Translations under genes and position numbers: made by a program | Part shown: in pieces, positions 18,994 through 29,152 of the stretch | Position numbering within the stretch: position 1 is the first letter of the stretch | Layout of the letters: every line of letters begins with the position of its first letter | NCBI RefSeq assembly: GCF_900111375.1 | Contig: NZ_FOHB01000002.1 | Location: 459,496-523,495, forward strand | Reading direction: 5' to 3' | From: Pedococcus cremeus | GTDB lineage: Bacteria; Actinomycetota; Actinomycetes; Actinomycetales; Dermatophilaceae | DNA length: 64,000 nucleotides | Notes under the pieces: model-generated | What the model was told of the DNA's origin: nothing | Seen by the model: the letters and a program-made list of their open reading frames with translations, nothing else | Database searches by the model: none

Positions 18994-20198
18994 GCCACAC
19001 CCTGGTGCCGTCGCCCGGGGCCAGGCCGTTCCGTGGAGCCGGCGTCACTGCGGGCGGCTCCCTCGCCGTCCTTGGCGGCCCGGTGCAGGCGGGCTGCCTC
19101 GACCGCGGCGGCGACGACCTCCCGCTCGGCCTCGCTGGCCCCGTGCCCGGAGCGCACGTGCGCGAGGAAGTCGCAGCAGACGTCGACCTCGGAGCGGGCG
19201 GCGACGCGGGCGGCATACGAGCTCACCGGCACGGGTGCGCCCTGCGGGTCGAACTGCAAGGACAGGGTGTGGGGGAACCGGCGACGCAGCTGCTCCATGG
19301 CGCCGAGCGGTCGCACGGCGTCGGTGAGGGTGACTTGGCACCACGCCGTCTCGGCGTGCCGGTGGTCGGGGCGCTCGAGCAGGTCGGCGAGGTCGCCGCG
19401 CAGCACGGCCAGCGGCCGCAGGACCGGCGCCTCGAGCTGCTCGACCCGCACGCCGGAGGCGTCGAGGTCGACGACCCATGAGCCCTTGGTGTGCGACGCC
19501 TCGCTGAACGACATGGCGACGGGGGAGCCGGAGTAGCGGACCGTCTCGTCGATCTGCTGGCGGCCGTGCAGGTGCCCGAGCGCGACGTAGTCGGTGCCGT
19601 CGAAGACCCTCGGGTGCACCATGGCGACGCCCCCGACCGTGATGTCGCGCTCGGAGTCGCTCGTGGCGCCCCCGTTGACGAACGCGTGCGCCATGACGAC
19701 CGAGCGGCCCCCACGCGAGGCGCGGTCGCCGCGTACCCGCTCCATGGCGGCGGCCAGGACGCCGACGTGGGTGCGCTCGGTGGCCCCCAGCGGCTCGGCC
19801 GCGATCGACGGCTCGAGGTAGGGCAGCGGGTAGACGGCGACGTCGTCGACCAGGACCGGCCGACCGACCGACGCCAGCGACGAGCGGATGTGCAGGCCCG
19901 ACCGCTCGAGCAGCGAGGCGGCGAACCCGAGCCGGATGGCGGAGTCGTGGTTGCCGCTGGAGAGCACCACCTGCGCACCGGCGTCGATGAGCCGGGTGAC
20001 GGCCTCGGACAGCAGCTCGACGGTGTCGGGTGCGGGCAGCGCGCGGTCGTAGACGTCGCCGGAGACCAGCACCGCGTCGACCGACTCGGCCCGCACCGTC
20101 TCGACCAGGTGGTCGATGAAGGCAGCCTGGGCGTCGAGCAGCCCCACCTGGTGGAAGGACCGCCCCAGGTGCCAGTCGGAGGTGTGGATCAGGCGCAC
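18990..20198 (-). CDS. sbcD: Exonuclease SbcD (Mre11-like nuclease subunit)
   Basis: A 402-residue calcineurin-like phosphoesterase. The metal-binding motifs are HTSDWHLG at the N terminus, SGDVYDRA, SSGNHDS and a later ALGHLHG. It provides the Mn-dependent 3'-5' exonuclease and endonuclease activity of the SbcCD complex. A -10 box TAGCCT (20206-20211, reverse) is 7 nt before the GTG, so the sbcDC operon is probably leaderless. The C-terminal part (after about 290) is the usual capping and SbcC-binding region, ending in a variable charged tail. Confidence 0.95.
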   Translation of the reverse strand: MRLIHTSDWHLGRSFHQVGLLDAQAAFIDHLVETVRAESVDAVLVSGDVYDRALPAPDTVELLSEAVTRLIDAGAQVVLSSGNHDSAIRLGFAASLLERSGLHIRSSLASVGRPVLVDDVAVYPLPYLEPSIAAEPLGATERTHVGVLAAAMERVRGDRASRGGRSVVMAHAFVNGGATSDSERDITVGGVAMVHPRVFDGTDYVALGHLHGRQQIDETVRYSGSPVAMSFSEASHTKGSWVVDLDASGVRVEQLEAPVLRPLAVLRGDLADLLERPDHRHAETAWCQVTLTDAVRPLGAMEQLRRRFPHTLSLQFDPQGAPVPVSSYAARVAARSEVDVCCDFLAHVRSGHGASEAEREVVAAAVEAARLHRAAKDGEGAARSDAGSTERPGPGRRHQGVA

Positions 20199-20384
20199 GA
20201 CACGGAGGCTATGAGAGGCCGCCGACAGGGCCGCTGATTTCGCCGGGCGTGGCCCCGATTCCGCTCGAGAGAAGAAGCACAGTGGTCTGCGACGCCACCG
20301 GCCACGGAACCGGTGGCCCCGTGGTCACCGGTGTGGTTGGGTCGTCGCAGGGAAACGGCACGCCGACACTGTGAGGAGGTCCCG

Positions 20385-21884
20385 TTGGGCGAAGAGGTCA
20401 CCGCGCAGAGCTACACGCGCGAGCAGCGGCAGCGCTACCGCGAGAAGGTGCGGCAGAACCTGGACGTCTTCGAACGCATGCTCTCCCACAGCAGCTTCGA
20501 GTTCGACCGCCCGATGACCGGCCTCGAGATCGAGCTCAACCTCGTCGACGGGCACTACCAGCCGAAGTTCGCCAACGCCGAGGTGCTCGAGGCGATCGCG
20601 GACCCGGACTACCAGACCGAGCTGGCGCGCTACAACATCGAGCTCAACGTGCCGCCCCGGCCGCTGCCCGGGGACGCCGCCCTGCACCTCGAGCAGGAGC
20701 TGCGCGCCTCGCTCAACCGGGCCGACGAGGGGGCCGCCCGGCACGGCGCCCACATCGTGGCCGTCGGCATCCTGCCGACGATCATGCCCGAGCACTTCCA
20801 GGGCGAGTGGATCAGCGCCAACAACCGCTACACCGCGCTGAACGACTCGATCTTCGTCGCCCGCGGTGAGGACATCTACCTCGACATCGAGGGCCCCACG
20901 GGGGAGCGGGTCGCCACCTACTGCGACACGATCGCCCCGGAGTCGGCGTGCACCAGCGTGCAGCTCCACCTGCAGGTGGCCCCGCAGGACTTCGCCGCCC
21001 ACTGGAACGCCGCCCAGGCGCTGGTCGCCCCGCAGATCGCGCTCGCGGCGAACTCGCCGTTCTTCTTCGGCCAGCGCCTGCACGCCGAGACCCGGATCGA
21101 GCTGTTCAGCCAGGCCACCGACACCCGCAGCATCGAGCTGAAGAACCAGGGGGTGCGGCCCCGGGTCTTCTTCGGCGAGCGCTGGATCACGTCGATCTTC
21201 GACCTGTTCGAGGAGAACGTGCGCTACTTCCCGGCCCTGCTGGCCGACATCTCGGACGAGGACCCGGTCGCCAGGCTCGAGGCGGGGGAGGCGCCGTCGT
21301 TGGCCGAGCTCCGGCTCCACAACGGCACGGTCTACCGGTGGAACCGGCCGATCTACGACATCGTGCAGGACCGCCCGCACCTGCGGGTGGAGAACCGCGT
21401 GCTGCCCGCCGGGCCGACGATCATCGACGTCATGGCCAACGCCGCCTTCTACTACGGCGTCATCCGCAAGCTCGCCTCGGACGACCGCCCCGTGTGGACC
21501 AAGATGAGCTTCGGGGTCGCGGAGCAGAACTTCCACAACGCCGCCCGCGACGGCATCGAGGCGACGCTGTACTGGCCGGGCTACGGGCAGGTCAGCGTCG
21601 ACGAGCTGGTGCTGCGCCACCTGCTGCCGCTGGCCCATGAGGGCTTGAAGGACTGGGGCGTCTCCGACGAGGTGCGCGAGCGCTACCTCAGCGTCATCGA
21701 GGGCCGGTGCAAGACCGGCAGCAACGGCGCCACCTGGCAGACCCAGGCGGTCGAGCGGCTCCAGCAGCAGGGCCTGGACCGGCAGGCGGCGCTCAGCCGG
21801 ATGCTCGAGACCTACCACCGGCACATGCACAGCAACGAGCCTGTGCACACCTGGCCGCTGCCGGGACAGCCGGCAGAGCTCTGA
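20385..21884 (+). CDS. Glutamate-cysteine ligase-type (GCS2-like) carboxylate-amine ligase
   Basis: A 499-residue enzyme resembling actinobacterial proteins annotated glutamate-cysteine ligase. Visible blocks are MTGLEIELNLVD with the ATP/metal Glu residues, YNIELNVPP, ESACTSVQLHLQV and a C-terminal HSNEPVHTWPL. The family joins an amino acid to the gamma-carboxyl of glutamate using ATP. Actinobacteria usually make mycothiol rather than glutathione, so the product may be gamma-glutamylcysteine for ergothioneine or something else. The start is TTG at 20385, supported by GAGGAGG ending 5 nt upstream; no ATG or GTG gives a comparable site. The gap to sbcD holds both divergent promoters. Confidence 0.8.
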   Translation: MGEEVTAQSYTREQRQRYREKVRQNLDVFERMLSHSSFEFDRPMTGLEIELNLVDGHYQPKFANAEVLEAIADPDYQTELARYNIELNVPPRPLPGDAALHLEQELRASLNRADEGAARHGAHIVAVGILPTIMPEHFQGEWISANNRYTALNDSIFVARGEDIYLDIEGPTGERVATYCDTIAPESACTSVQLHLQVAPQDFAAHWNAAQALVAPQIALAANSPFFFGQRLHAETRIELFSQATDTRSIELKNQGVRPRVFFGERWITSIFDLFEENVRYFPALLADISDEDPVARLEAGEAPSLAELRLHNGTVYRWNRPIYDIVQDRPHLRVENRVLPAGPTIIDVMANAAFYYGVIRKLASDDRPVWTKMSFGVAEQNFHNAARDGIEATLYWPGYGQVSVDELVLRHLLPLAHEGLKDWGVSDEVRERYLSVIEGRCKTGSNGATWQTQAVERLQQQGLDRQAALSRMLETYHRHMHSNEPVHTWPLPGQPAEL

Positions 21885-21890
21885 CAGGAG

Positions 21891-21947
21891 CCCTCACCGG
21901 CCCCTCACGGGGGACGAGGACCCCTCACCGGCCCCGCACGGGAGACG
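21891..21947 (+). repeat. Two imperfect 26-bp direct repeats after the ligase gene
   Basis: Units 21891-21916 and 21922-21947 (31-bp period) differ at two positions. Each contains a short CCCC-tca-CGGG hairpin, so the pair may act as a double terminator. A GTATGCC heptamer follows at 21954. Confidence 0.6.
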
Positions 21948-21971
21948 GGAGCGGTATGCCGCTTGCCCGCC

Positions 21972-22619
21972 TCAGGCGGGCCGGTTCCAGAGGCGGATGG
22001 CGGGCAGCTCCTTCTCGAACTCGAGCACGCTCAGCGCGCCGGCGTCGAGCAGCAGCTGGGCGCCGAAACGCGGCTCCCTCTGGAGGAACACCGTCGTGAG
22101 CACCCGCAGGAGGTGGCCGTGGGCGACCAGGGCGACGTCGCCGGAGCCCATCGCCTCGACGGCCCGCCGCACGACGCGGGAGGCCCGGGCCGCGACCTCC
22201 TCGACGGTCTCGCCCTGCGTCTCGCCGGGTGCGACGCCGTGCTCGAAGACGGTCCAGTCGTAGCCCAGCTGCTCGCGCACCTGCGCCGTGGTGAGCCCCT
22301 CGTAGGCGCCGTAGTCCCACTCGACGAGGTCGGGGTCGAGCTCGGGCTCCAGTCCGGCCAGCTCGGCCGTCCGGCGCGCCCGCTGCAGCGGTGAGGACAG
22401 GACGAGCGCGAAGTCGAACTCCTTCAACGGCCCGGCCAGGCCCCGGGCGGCCTCCTCACCCGCGGGGGTGAGCGGCAGGTCGGTGACCCCGGTGTGCTGG
22501 CCGGTGCGCGACCACTCCGTCTCCCCGTGGCGCACCAGCACGAGCCGCCCCTCGGGGGCCTTCACCGTGGTGGTCTGCTCCGTCTGCACCGCTGGGGCCG
22601 GCACTTGTGCGCTCTCCAC
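21972..22619 (-). CDS. Histidine phosphatase (phosphoglycerate mutase-like) family protein
   Basis: A 215-residue protein of the histidine phosphatase superfamily. The catalytic RHGE is at residues 30-33 (His31), with the second His in VALVAHGHLLR and the acidic EWDYGAYEG in between. GpmB-like and acid phosphatase members share this layout; the substrate cannot be read from the sequence. The start is GTG at 22619 because a TAGGGT box (22627-22632, reverse) lies 7 nt upstream; longer in-frame versions would cross the divergent phzF-like gene. The 3' end overlaps a GCCCGCCT/AGGCGGGC hairpin that can terminate the message. Confidence 0.85.
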   Translation of the reverse strand: MESAQVPAPAVQTEQTTTVKAPEGRLVLVRHGETEWSRTGQHTGVTDLPLTPAGEEAARGLAGPLKEFDFALVLSSPLQRARRTAELAGLEPELDPDLVEWDYGAYEGLTTAQVREQLGYDWTVFEHGVAPGETQGETVEEVAARASRVVRRAVEAMGSGDVALVAHGHLLRVLTTVFLQREPRFGAQLLLDAGALSVLEFEKELPAIRLWNRPA

Positions 22620-22653
22620 GCGCGTCACCCTACGGGTCTGCCACAGTGTGCGC
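22620..22653. promoter_or_regulatory. 34-bp divergent promoter between two leaderless genes
   Basis: The reverse-strand -10 (TAGGGT, 22627-22632) and the forward -10 (CACAGT, 22642-22647) are 9 bp apart. Each gene would start at its own first codon, so the two polymerase sites overlap and should exclude each other. Confidence 0.55.
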
Positions 22654-23511
22654 ATGAGGCTGTCCTTCCGTCTGCTCAACGTCTTCGCCAACGAGGGAGA
22701 CCCCTTCTCGGGCAACCCGCTCTGCGTCTTCGAGGACGCAGCGGAGCTCGACGAGGACCAGATGCAGGGGCTGGCGCGCCAGTTCAACCTCTCGGAGACG
22801 ACCTTCGTGCTGCCGCCGGACGGCGAGCACCCGGAGGCCGACGCGCGGGTGCGCATCTTCACCCCGAACTACGAGATGGCCTTCGCCGGCCACCCCACGC
22901 TCGGCACCGCGCACGTCGTGCGCGACCTGTTCGACGCCGGCGACCGGGTGCGGCTGTCCATGGCAGCAGGCGTGATCCCGGTGCGGGCGCACGGCGACGA
23001 GTGGGTGCTCACCGCCAACGAGGGCGCCGTCGAGCGCGAGTTCGAGCCCGGCGAGATCGCGCACACCATCGGGCTCGCCGACGGCGACCTCCTCGGCCCG
23101 GTGCAGCAGGTCAGCACCGGAAGCGGCCAGATCATCGCGCAGGCGGCGTCGGTCGAGGCCGTGCGGCGCGCCGAGGGCGACGCCACGAAGATGCGCCGGT
23201 ATGCCGGGATGGGCACCCGGGGCGGCGAGACCCTGGTCTACCTGTGGGCCCCGACGGGCACGGACACGGTCGAGGCGCGGGCCCTGTTCACCCAGGGCTC
23301 CGCCGTGGTGGAGGACCCGGCCACCGGCTCCGCCTGCTCGAACCTCGGCGCGTGGCTCGTGGCGCAGGGCCGCACCGCTGTGTCCTGGCGGGTCCACCAG
23401 GGGGCCCAGGTGGGGCGACCCTCGACCCTCGACCTCACCGTCTCCGACGAGGGCGTCGTGCAGGTGGGCGGCCTCGTGCGCCAGGTCGGTGCGGGAGCGG
23501 TGCACCTCTGA
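22654..23511 (+). CDS. PhzF family isomerase/epimerase-like protein
   Basis: A 285-residue protein of the PhzF/diaminopimelate epimerase fold, two similar alpha/beta barrels. The signature N-terminal region LLNVFANEGDPFSGNPLCVF and the catalytic Glu in NLSETTFV are present, as are AGHPTLGTAH and the C-terminal VVEDPATGSACSNLGAW. Members isomerise small metabolites, but most, like this one, have no known substrate; no phenazine genes are nearby. A CACAGT -10-like box is 6 nt before the ATG. The next gene begins 2 bp after its stop. Confidence 0.88.
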   Translation: MRLSFRLLNVFANEGDPFSGNPLCVFEDAAELDEDQMQGLARQFNLSETTFVLPPDGEHPEADARVRIFTPNYEMAFAGHPTLGTAHVVRDLFDAGDRVRLSMAAGVIPVRAHGDEWVLTANEGAVEREFEPGEIAHTIGLADGDLLGPVQQVSTGSGQIIAQAASVEAVRRAEGDATKMRRYAGMGTRGGETLVYLWAPTGTDTVEARALFTQGSAVVEDPATGSACSNLGAWLVAQGRTAVSWRVHQGAQVGRPSTLDLTVSDEGVVQVGGLVRQVGAGAVHL

Positions 23512-23512
23512 C

Positions 23513-24058
23513 ATGCCCACCTACGTCGTCCTGCTGAGGGCGGTCAACGTCGGCAAGCGGGTCCTGAGGATGGAGCACGCCCGGCAGGTGCTCGCCGACA
23601 ACGCCTTCGCGGACGTCGCCTCGCACATCCAGACCGGCAACCTGCTCGTCACGACACCCCTGCGCAGCCCGGAGAAGGTCGAGCGGGCGGTGGGCGAGTG
23701 CCTGTCGACGGCGGCCGGGTTCGACATCGTCGCCCTGGCACGGCGACCCGCGGAGCTGACGGGCCTCGTGGAGGCCGTCGACGGCATACCGACGTCGTTC
23801 GAGGCCCCCATGGGCCGGTACGTCGCGTTCTGCGCCGGGGAGGTCGGCGACGACGCCGCGGCCCGCATCGCTGCCTGGGACGTCGACGGCGAGCGGGCCC
23901 ACGTGGTGGGGCGAGACATCCTCGTCGAGCTGGGCAAGCCGTTCAACGAGGCCAAGCTGGGCAATGCCCAGGTGGAACGGCTGACCGGCCGGCCGGCGAC
24001 GAGCCGTAACCTGACCGTCGTCCGCACACTGGCGCAGAAATGGGGAACACCACGATGA
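23513..24058 (+). CDS. DUF1697 family protein
   Basis: A 181-residue protein opening with TYVVLLRAVNVGKR, the hallmark of DUF1697, then HIQTGNLLV and a C-terminal RLTGRPATSRNLTVVRTLA (RNWNTV-like) segment. The family is widespread and soluble, with no assigned reaction. It follows the PhzF-like gene by 1 bp and overlaps the OsmC gene by 4 bp (ATGA), so the three are an operon. Length is normal for the family. Confidence 0.88.
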   Translation: MPTYVVLLRAVNVGKRVLRMEHARQVLADNAFADVASHIQTGNLLVTTPLRSPEKVERAVGECLSTAAGFDIVALARRPAELTGLVEAVDGIPTSFEAPMGRYVAFCAGEVGDDAAARIAAWDVDGERAHVVGRDILVELGKPFNEAKLGNAQVERLTGRPATSRNLTVVRTLAQKWGTPR

Positions 24059-24507
24059 CCGACATGGCCGAGGAGACGGGCGGCACGGGAACCGGCCACC
24101 GGTCCGTGACGCTGACCCGGGTCGAGAAGGGCGTCTTCGACGTCACCAACGAGCGAGGCGGGACCATGCGCATCGGCGGCGGCGGAGAGCAGTTCAGCCC
24201 CGTCGAGCTGCTTCTGGCCGCCATCGCCGGGTGCACGGCCATCGACGTCGACTTCATCACCACCAAGCGGGTCGACCCCACCGGCTTCACCGTGGTGGCC
24301 TCGGGCGAGAAGGTGAAGGACGACACCGGCAACCACATGGCGGGCCTGACGGTCGAGTTCAGCGTCACCTTCCCGGAGGGCGCCGACGGCGACACCGCGC
24401 GCGACCGGCTGCCGAGCGCACTGGTCCGCTCGCACGACCGGCTGTGCACCGTGAGCCGCACCGTCGAGCGGGGCACGCCGGTCGACACGCGAGAGGCGAG
24501 CTCCTAG
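24055..24507 (+). CDS. OsmC/Ohr family protein
   Basis: A 150-residue protein of the OsmC superfamily, thiol peroxidases that reduce organic hydroperoxides. FSPVELLLAAIAGCTAIDVDFI carries one catalytic Cys in the usual helix; the second, C-terminal Cys is in RLCTVSRTVE. The ATG overlaps the upstream stop (ATGA), so translation is coupled; an in-frame ATG 15 nt earlier is an alternative. It ends 21 bp before the convergent kbl gene. Which peroxide is reduced is unknown. Confidence 0.9.
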   Translation: MTDMAEETGGTGTGHRSVTLTRVEKGVFDVTNERGGTMRIGGGGEQFSPVELLLAAIAGCTAIDVDFITTKRVDPTGFTVVASGEKVKDDTGNHMAGLTVEFSVTFPEGADGDTARDRLPSALVRSHDRLCTVSRTVERGTPVDTREASS

Positions 24508-24528
24508 CCCGCCGGCCCGGTCGACCTC

Positions 24529-25722
<1,194 letters not shown>

Positions 25723-25732
25723 GGGTGTCCTC

Positions 25733-26770
25733 TCAGCTCCAGTCCATGACGACCTTGCCGCACTGCCCGGAGCGGGCGGCGGCGAAGGCGTCCTGCCACT
25801 TCTCGGCGGGGAAGCGGTGCGTGATGACCGACGCGACCCGCTCGCGCAGGACCGAGGAGGTCTGCAGCATCGAGCTCATCGCGTACCACGTGTCGTACAT
25901 CTCGCGGCCGTAGATCCCCTTGATGGTGATCATGTGGGTGATGACCCGGCCCCAGTCGATGGGGAAGGGGTCCTTGGGCAGGCCCAGCATGGCGACCCGC
26001 CCGCCGTGGTTCATGTTGGCGAGCATGTCCTCGACCGCCGACGGCACGCCCGACATCTCGAGCCCGATGTCGAAGCCCTCCTTCATGCCGAGCTCGTCCA
26101 TCGCCTCCCGCAGGTTGCTCCGGGCGGCGTTCACGACCAGGTCCGCCCCGGCGTTCTTCGCCAGCTCGAGGCGGTAGTCGCTGATGTCGGTGACCACCAC
26201 GTGCCGAGCACCCACGTGCCGGGCGATGGCCGCGGCCATCACCCCGATCGGACCCGCGCCGGTGATGACGACGTCCTCGCCGGCCATGGGGAACGACAGT
26301 GCGGTGTGGGTGGCGTTGCCGAAGGGGTCGAAGACGGCGCCGAGGTCGGGGTCGAGGTCGTCGGGCTGCACCCAGACGTTGCTCGCGGGGATGACGACGT
26401 AATCGGCGAAGGCGCCGTCACGGTTCACCCCCACGCCCTTGGTGTGGATGCACACGTGCCGCCGGCCGGCCCGGCAGTTGCGGCAGGTGCCGCAGACGAT
26501 GTGGCCCTCACCGGAGGCCCGCTGCCCGACGAGGACGCTGGTGACGTCCTCGCCCACCTCGACGACCTCGCCGTAGAACTCGTGGCCGATGGTCATGGGG
26601 GGCTTCACGGTCGAGGCCGCCCAGTCGTCCCACTGCTCGAGGTGCAGGTCGGTGCCGCACAGGCCCGCCCGCAGCACGCGGATCTTGACGTCGGTGGGGC
26701 CGACCTCGGGCTCGGGGACGTCCAGCAGCTCCAGGCCGGGACCGGCGGTGGTCTTCACGAGTGCTCGCAC
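25733..26770 (-). CDS. tdh: L-threonine 3-dehydrogenase
   Basis: A 345-residue zinc-dependent medium-chain dehydrogenase that oxidises threonine to 2-amino-3-ketobutyrate with NAD. Catalytic zinc ligands are Cys38, His63 and Glu64 (GLCGTD, GHEFYGE); the structural zinc is held by Cys93, 96, 99 and 107; the Rossmann motif is [10 protein letters not shown]. The start is GTG with a TATGTT box (26777-26782, reverse) 6 nt upstream, so it is leaderless and the much longer frame is false. It is the first gene of tdh-kbl and diverges from the YciO gene across only 36 bp. Confidence 0.96.
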   Translation of the reverse strand: MRALVKTTAGPGLELLDVPEPEVGPTDVKIRVLRAGLCGTDLHLEQWDDWAASTVKPPMTIGHEFYGEVVEVGEDVTSVLVGQRASGEGHIVCGTCRNCRAGRRHVCIHTKGVGVNRDGAFADYVVIPASNVWVQPDDLDPDLGAVFDPFGNATHTALSFPMAGEDVVITGAGPIGVMAAAIARHVGARHVVVTDISDYRLELAKNAGADLVVNAARSNLREAMDELGMKEGFDIGLEMSGVPSAVEDMLANMNHGGRVAMLGLPKDPFPIDWGRVITHMITIKGIYGREMYDTWYAMSSMLQTSSVLRERVASVITHRFPAEKWQDAFAAARSGQCGKVVMDWS

Positions 26771-26806
26771 GCGCCCAACATAGTGGCCACGGCCTACAGT
26801 CCCTCC
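26771..26806. promoter_or_regulatory. 36-bp divergent promoter of tdh-kbl and the YciO-type gene
   Basis: The reverse -10 TATGTT (26777-26782) and the forward -10 TACAGT (26795-26800) are each 6 nt from a start codon and 12 bp from each other. Each gene's -35 region must lie at or beyond the other's start codon. Confidence 0.65.
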
Positions 26807-27427
26807 ATGGCCAGGTACTTCGACGTGCACCCCGTGGACCCGCAGCCCCGCTCGATCCAGCAGGCCGTGCAGATCATCCGCGACGGGGGCGTCGTGGCCT
26901 ACCCGACCGACTCCTGCTTCGCGCTCGGCTGCGCGCTCGAGAACCCGGAGGGCAAGGCGCGGATGCTGCGCATCCGGCAGCTCGACGAGCGTCACCACTT
27001 CACACTGGTGTGTCGCGACTTCACCCAGCTGGCCCACCTCGTCCACCTCGACAACCGGGTCTTCCGGGCGGTCAAGGCGGCGACGCCGGGCCAGTACACG
27101 TTCATCCTGCCGGCGACCAAGGAGGTGCCGCGGCGGCTCATGCACCCCAAGAAGAAGACCGTGGGCGTGCGCATCCCCGACCACCCGGTCGTGAACGCCC
27201 TGCTCGCCGAGCTGGGGGAGCCGATCCTCTCCACGACCCTCCTGCTGCCGGGGGAGGAGGAGCCGATGACCCAGGGCTGGGAGATCAAGGAACGGCTCGA
27301 CCACGAGGTCGACGCCGTCATCGACTCGGGGGAGTGCGGTCTCGAGCCCACCACGGTCGTGGACTTCTCCGACGGCTACCCCGAGGTCGTGCGCCGTGGT
27401 GCGGGGGACCCGAGCCTGTTCGAGTAG
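26807..27427 (+). CDS. Sua5/YciO/YrdC family protein (threonylcarbamoyl-AMP synthase-like)
   Basis: A 206-residue protein with the YrdC fold. It shows [37 protein letters not shown] and [10 protein letters not shown], the hallmarks of the family. Members make threonylcarbamoyl-AMP for the tRNA t6A modification or are YciO paralogues of unclear role; the opening and length fit YciO better than Sua5. The -10 box TACAGT lies 6 nt before the ATG, so it is leaderless. Threonine is the substrate of both this family and the divergent Tdh, a suggestive pairing. Confidence 0.88.
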   Translation: MARYFDVHPVDPQPRSIQQAVQIIRDGGVVAYPTDSCFALGCALENPEGKARMLRIRQLDERHHFTLVCRDFTQLAHLVHLDNRVFRAVKAATPGQYTFILPATKEVPRRLMHPKKKTVGVRIPDHPVVNALLAELGEPILSTTLLLPGEEEPMTQGWEIKERLDHEVDAVIDSGECGLEPTTVVDFSDGYPEVVRRGAGDPSLFE

Positions 27428-27448
27428 GGGCGTCGACGCCACCGGCGG

Positions 27449-28273
27449 TCAGGGGCTCTCGCGGCGCAGCACCTCGAGGACCCGGGCGTCGATGCCCCGC
27501 TGGGTGAGGCGCATCTCGAGGTTGCGCTCGCCGGCCCACGCCGTCAGGGCCGCAGCAGGGTCCTCGTGGGCGTGCCCCAGCCGGCCGAGCCGCTCGGCGA
27601 CCTCCTGCGCCAGCGCTCCCTCGAGCGGCACGACGTCCTCGGGGGCGCCGAAGACCAGCTCGTGCTCGTCGAGGAGCCGGGCCAGCTCGCGGGCCGCGTC
27701 GGGGTGGTCGTCGACCCGGAGGTCGGCGAGCACACCGGAGGCGTCGTACCCCGCGCCCGGCGCCACGGCATACAGGGCCGCACCCTGGCGCCCGCGCGCA
27801 TCGCCACCGGCGGCGTCGCCGGCCAGCAGCGTCTCCACGAGCCGGCGCGGGAGGGGCAGGTCGGTGCGCGCCAGCCAGGTCTCCCGCATCCGCTCGACCA
27901 CCTCCGGGCCGGTGAGGATGTTGCCCTGGATCGCCCAGCCGCCGGTGACGTCGCGCCCGCAGGCGCCGCCGGCCCAGGTGAGGCACTCGCCGCCGGTGTG
28001 GGTGGCCTGGGTGTGGACCCCCACGACGCCGAGCTGGCGGTGCTCGGCGGCCTCGTCGGCGGAGGACACCTGCGCCACGGCCTCGGGCGCCCCCATGCCG
28101 GACGCGAGGAGGCCGAGCACGTCCTCCTTGTACGACACCTTGGCCATCGCCTGGGTGGCGACCGCGCCGACCCCGACCCGGGCGGCGGGTACCACGGAGC
28201 CCACGGCGATGAAGCGGCTGGCGACGGCGACGCCGAAGGCGTCACCGACCTGGCCGACGACGGAGAAGGTCAT
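27449..28273 (-). CDS. DUF1028 family protein (Ntn-hydrolase-like)
   Basis: A 274-residue protein beginning [19 protein letters not shown] and continuing with VGAVATQAMA, HTGGECLTWAGG and WAIQGNILTG, all typical of DUF1028. The family is related to Ntn hydrolases, with the nucleophile exposed near the N terminus, and is suspected of peptidase or amidase activity; the substrate is unknown. The C-terminal third carries an extra domain of about 80 residues with DLRVDDHPD, found in many members. It overlaps the DUF72 gene by 4 bp and is co-transcribed with it. Confidence 0.85.
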   Translation of the reverse strand: MTFSVVGQVGDAFGVAVASRFIAVGSVVPAARVGVGAVATQAMAKVSYKEDVLGLLASGMGAPEAVAQVSSADEAAEHRQLGVVGVHTQATHTGGECLTWAGGACGRDVTGGWAIQGNILTGPEVVERMRETWLARTDLPLPRRLVETLLAGDAAGGDARGRQGAALYAVAPGAGYDASGVLADLRVDDHPDAARELARLLDEHELVFGAPEDVVPLEGALAQEVAERLGRLGHAHEDPAAALTAWAGERNLEMRLTQRGIDARVLEVLRRESP

Positions 28274-29088
28274 GCGTCCATCCTCTCGATGAGTGACACC
28301 GCGTCGTGCGGTGCGTGTCCCTTGGCGTCGTTGTCGAAGTAGACGTAGACGTCGTGTCCCTCGTCGCGCCACTGGCGGCACAGGCCGGCCCAGTGGTCGA
28401 GCGCCTCGGGGGTGTAGCCGCTGGCGTACAGCTCGGTGGCCCCGTGCAGCCGCACGTACCGGAAGTCCGACGTGCCGTCGCGCATCGCGGGCCACTTGCC
28501 GGCGCTGTCGGCGACCACCATGCAGACGTCGTGGGCCGCCAGCAGCGCGTGCGCCTCGGGCGTGTCGAAGCTGCGGTGCCGGGGCTCCAGCGCGTGCCGG
28601 ACCGGCAGGTCGACCTCGGCGGCGGTGAGCACCCGGTCCTCGGCCAGCTTGTCGTCGTGGTGGGTGGCCAGCTCCGCGGCCTGGGCCGTGGTGCGGGGCA
28701 GCAGGTCGAAGAAGGCCGAGAGCTTGTCGGCGTCGAAGGCCACGCGCTCTGGCAGCTGCCACAGCACCGGACCGAGCTTCGGGCCCAGGGCGAGCACGCC
28801 CGAGGCGAAGAAGTTGGCCAGCGGCGCCTCGACCCCGACGAGCTTCTTCATGTGGGTGATGAACCGGCCGCCCTTGACGGCGAAGACGAAGTCGTCGGGC
28901 GTCTGCTCCCGCCAGGCCCGGTAGGAGCTCGGCCGCTGGAGCGAGTAGAAGGACCCGTTGATCTCCACGGACCCCATGTGGTCGGCGGCGTAGTGCAGCT
29001 CGTCGGCCTGGCGCAGGCCCTTGGGGTAGAAGTCACCGCGCCAGCCGGCGTAGCGCCAGCCCGAGATCCCGATGCGCACCCTGGCCAT
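28270..29088 (-). CDS. DUF72 (YecE-like) TIM-barrel protein
   Basis: A 272-residue protein with the DUF72 pattern: [18 protein letters not shown] at the start, [32 protein letters not shown], then LEPRHRSF and [15 protein letters not shown]. The fold is a TIM barrel; no reaction is firmly assigned. The start is the ATG with TAGGCT (29096-29101, reverse) 7 nt upstream, the leaderless pattern. It is the first gene of a two-gene operon with DUF1028 and diverges from the amylosucrase gene. Confidence 0.88.
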   Translation of the reverse strand: MARVRIGISGWRYAGWRGDFYPKGLRQADELHYAADHMGSVEINGSFYSLQRPSSYRAWREQTPDDFVFAVKGGRFITHMKKLVGVEAPLANFFASGVLALGPKLGPVLWQLPERVAFDADKLSAFFDLLPRTTAQAAELATHHDDKLAEDRVLTAAEVDLPVRHALEPRHRSFDTPEAHALLAAHDVCMVVADSAGKWPAMRDGTSDFRYVRLHGATELYASGYTPEALDHWAGLCRQWRDEGHDVYVYFDNDAKGHAPHDAVSLIERMDA

Positions 29089-29152
29089 GTCCCGGAGCCT
29101 AAGGGTGCGCGTTGCACCCCGCAGGCCGGCGCTGCGGGTGTTCAATCGGCCC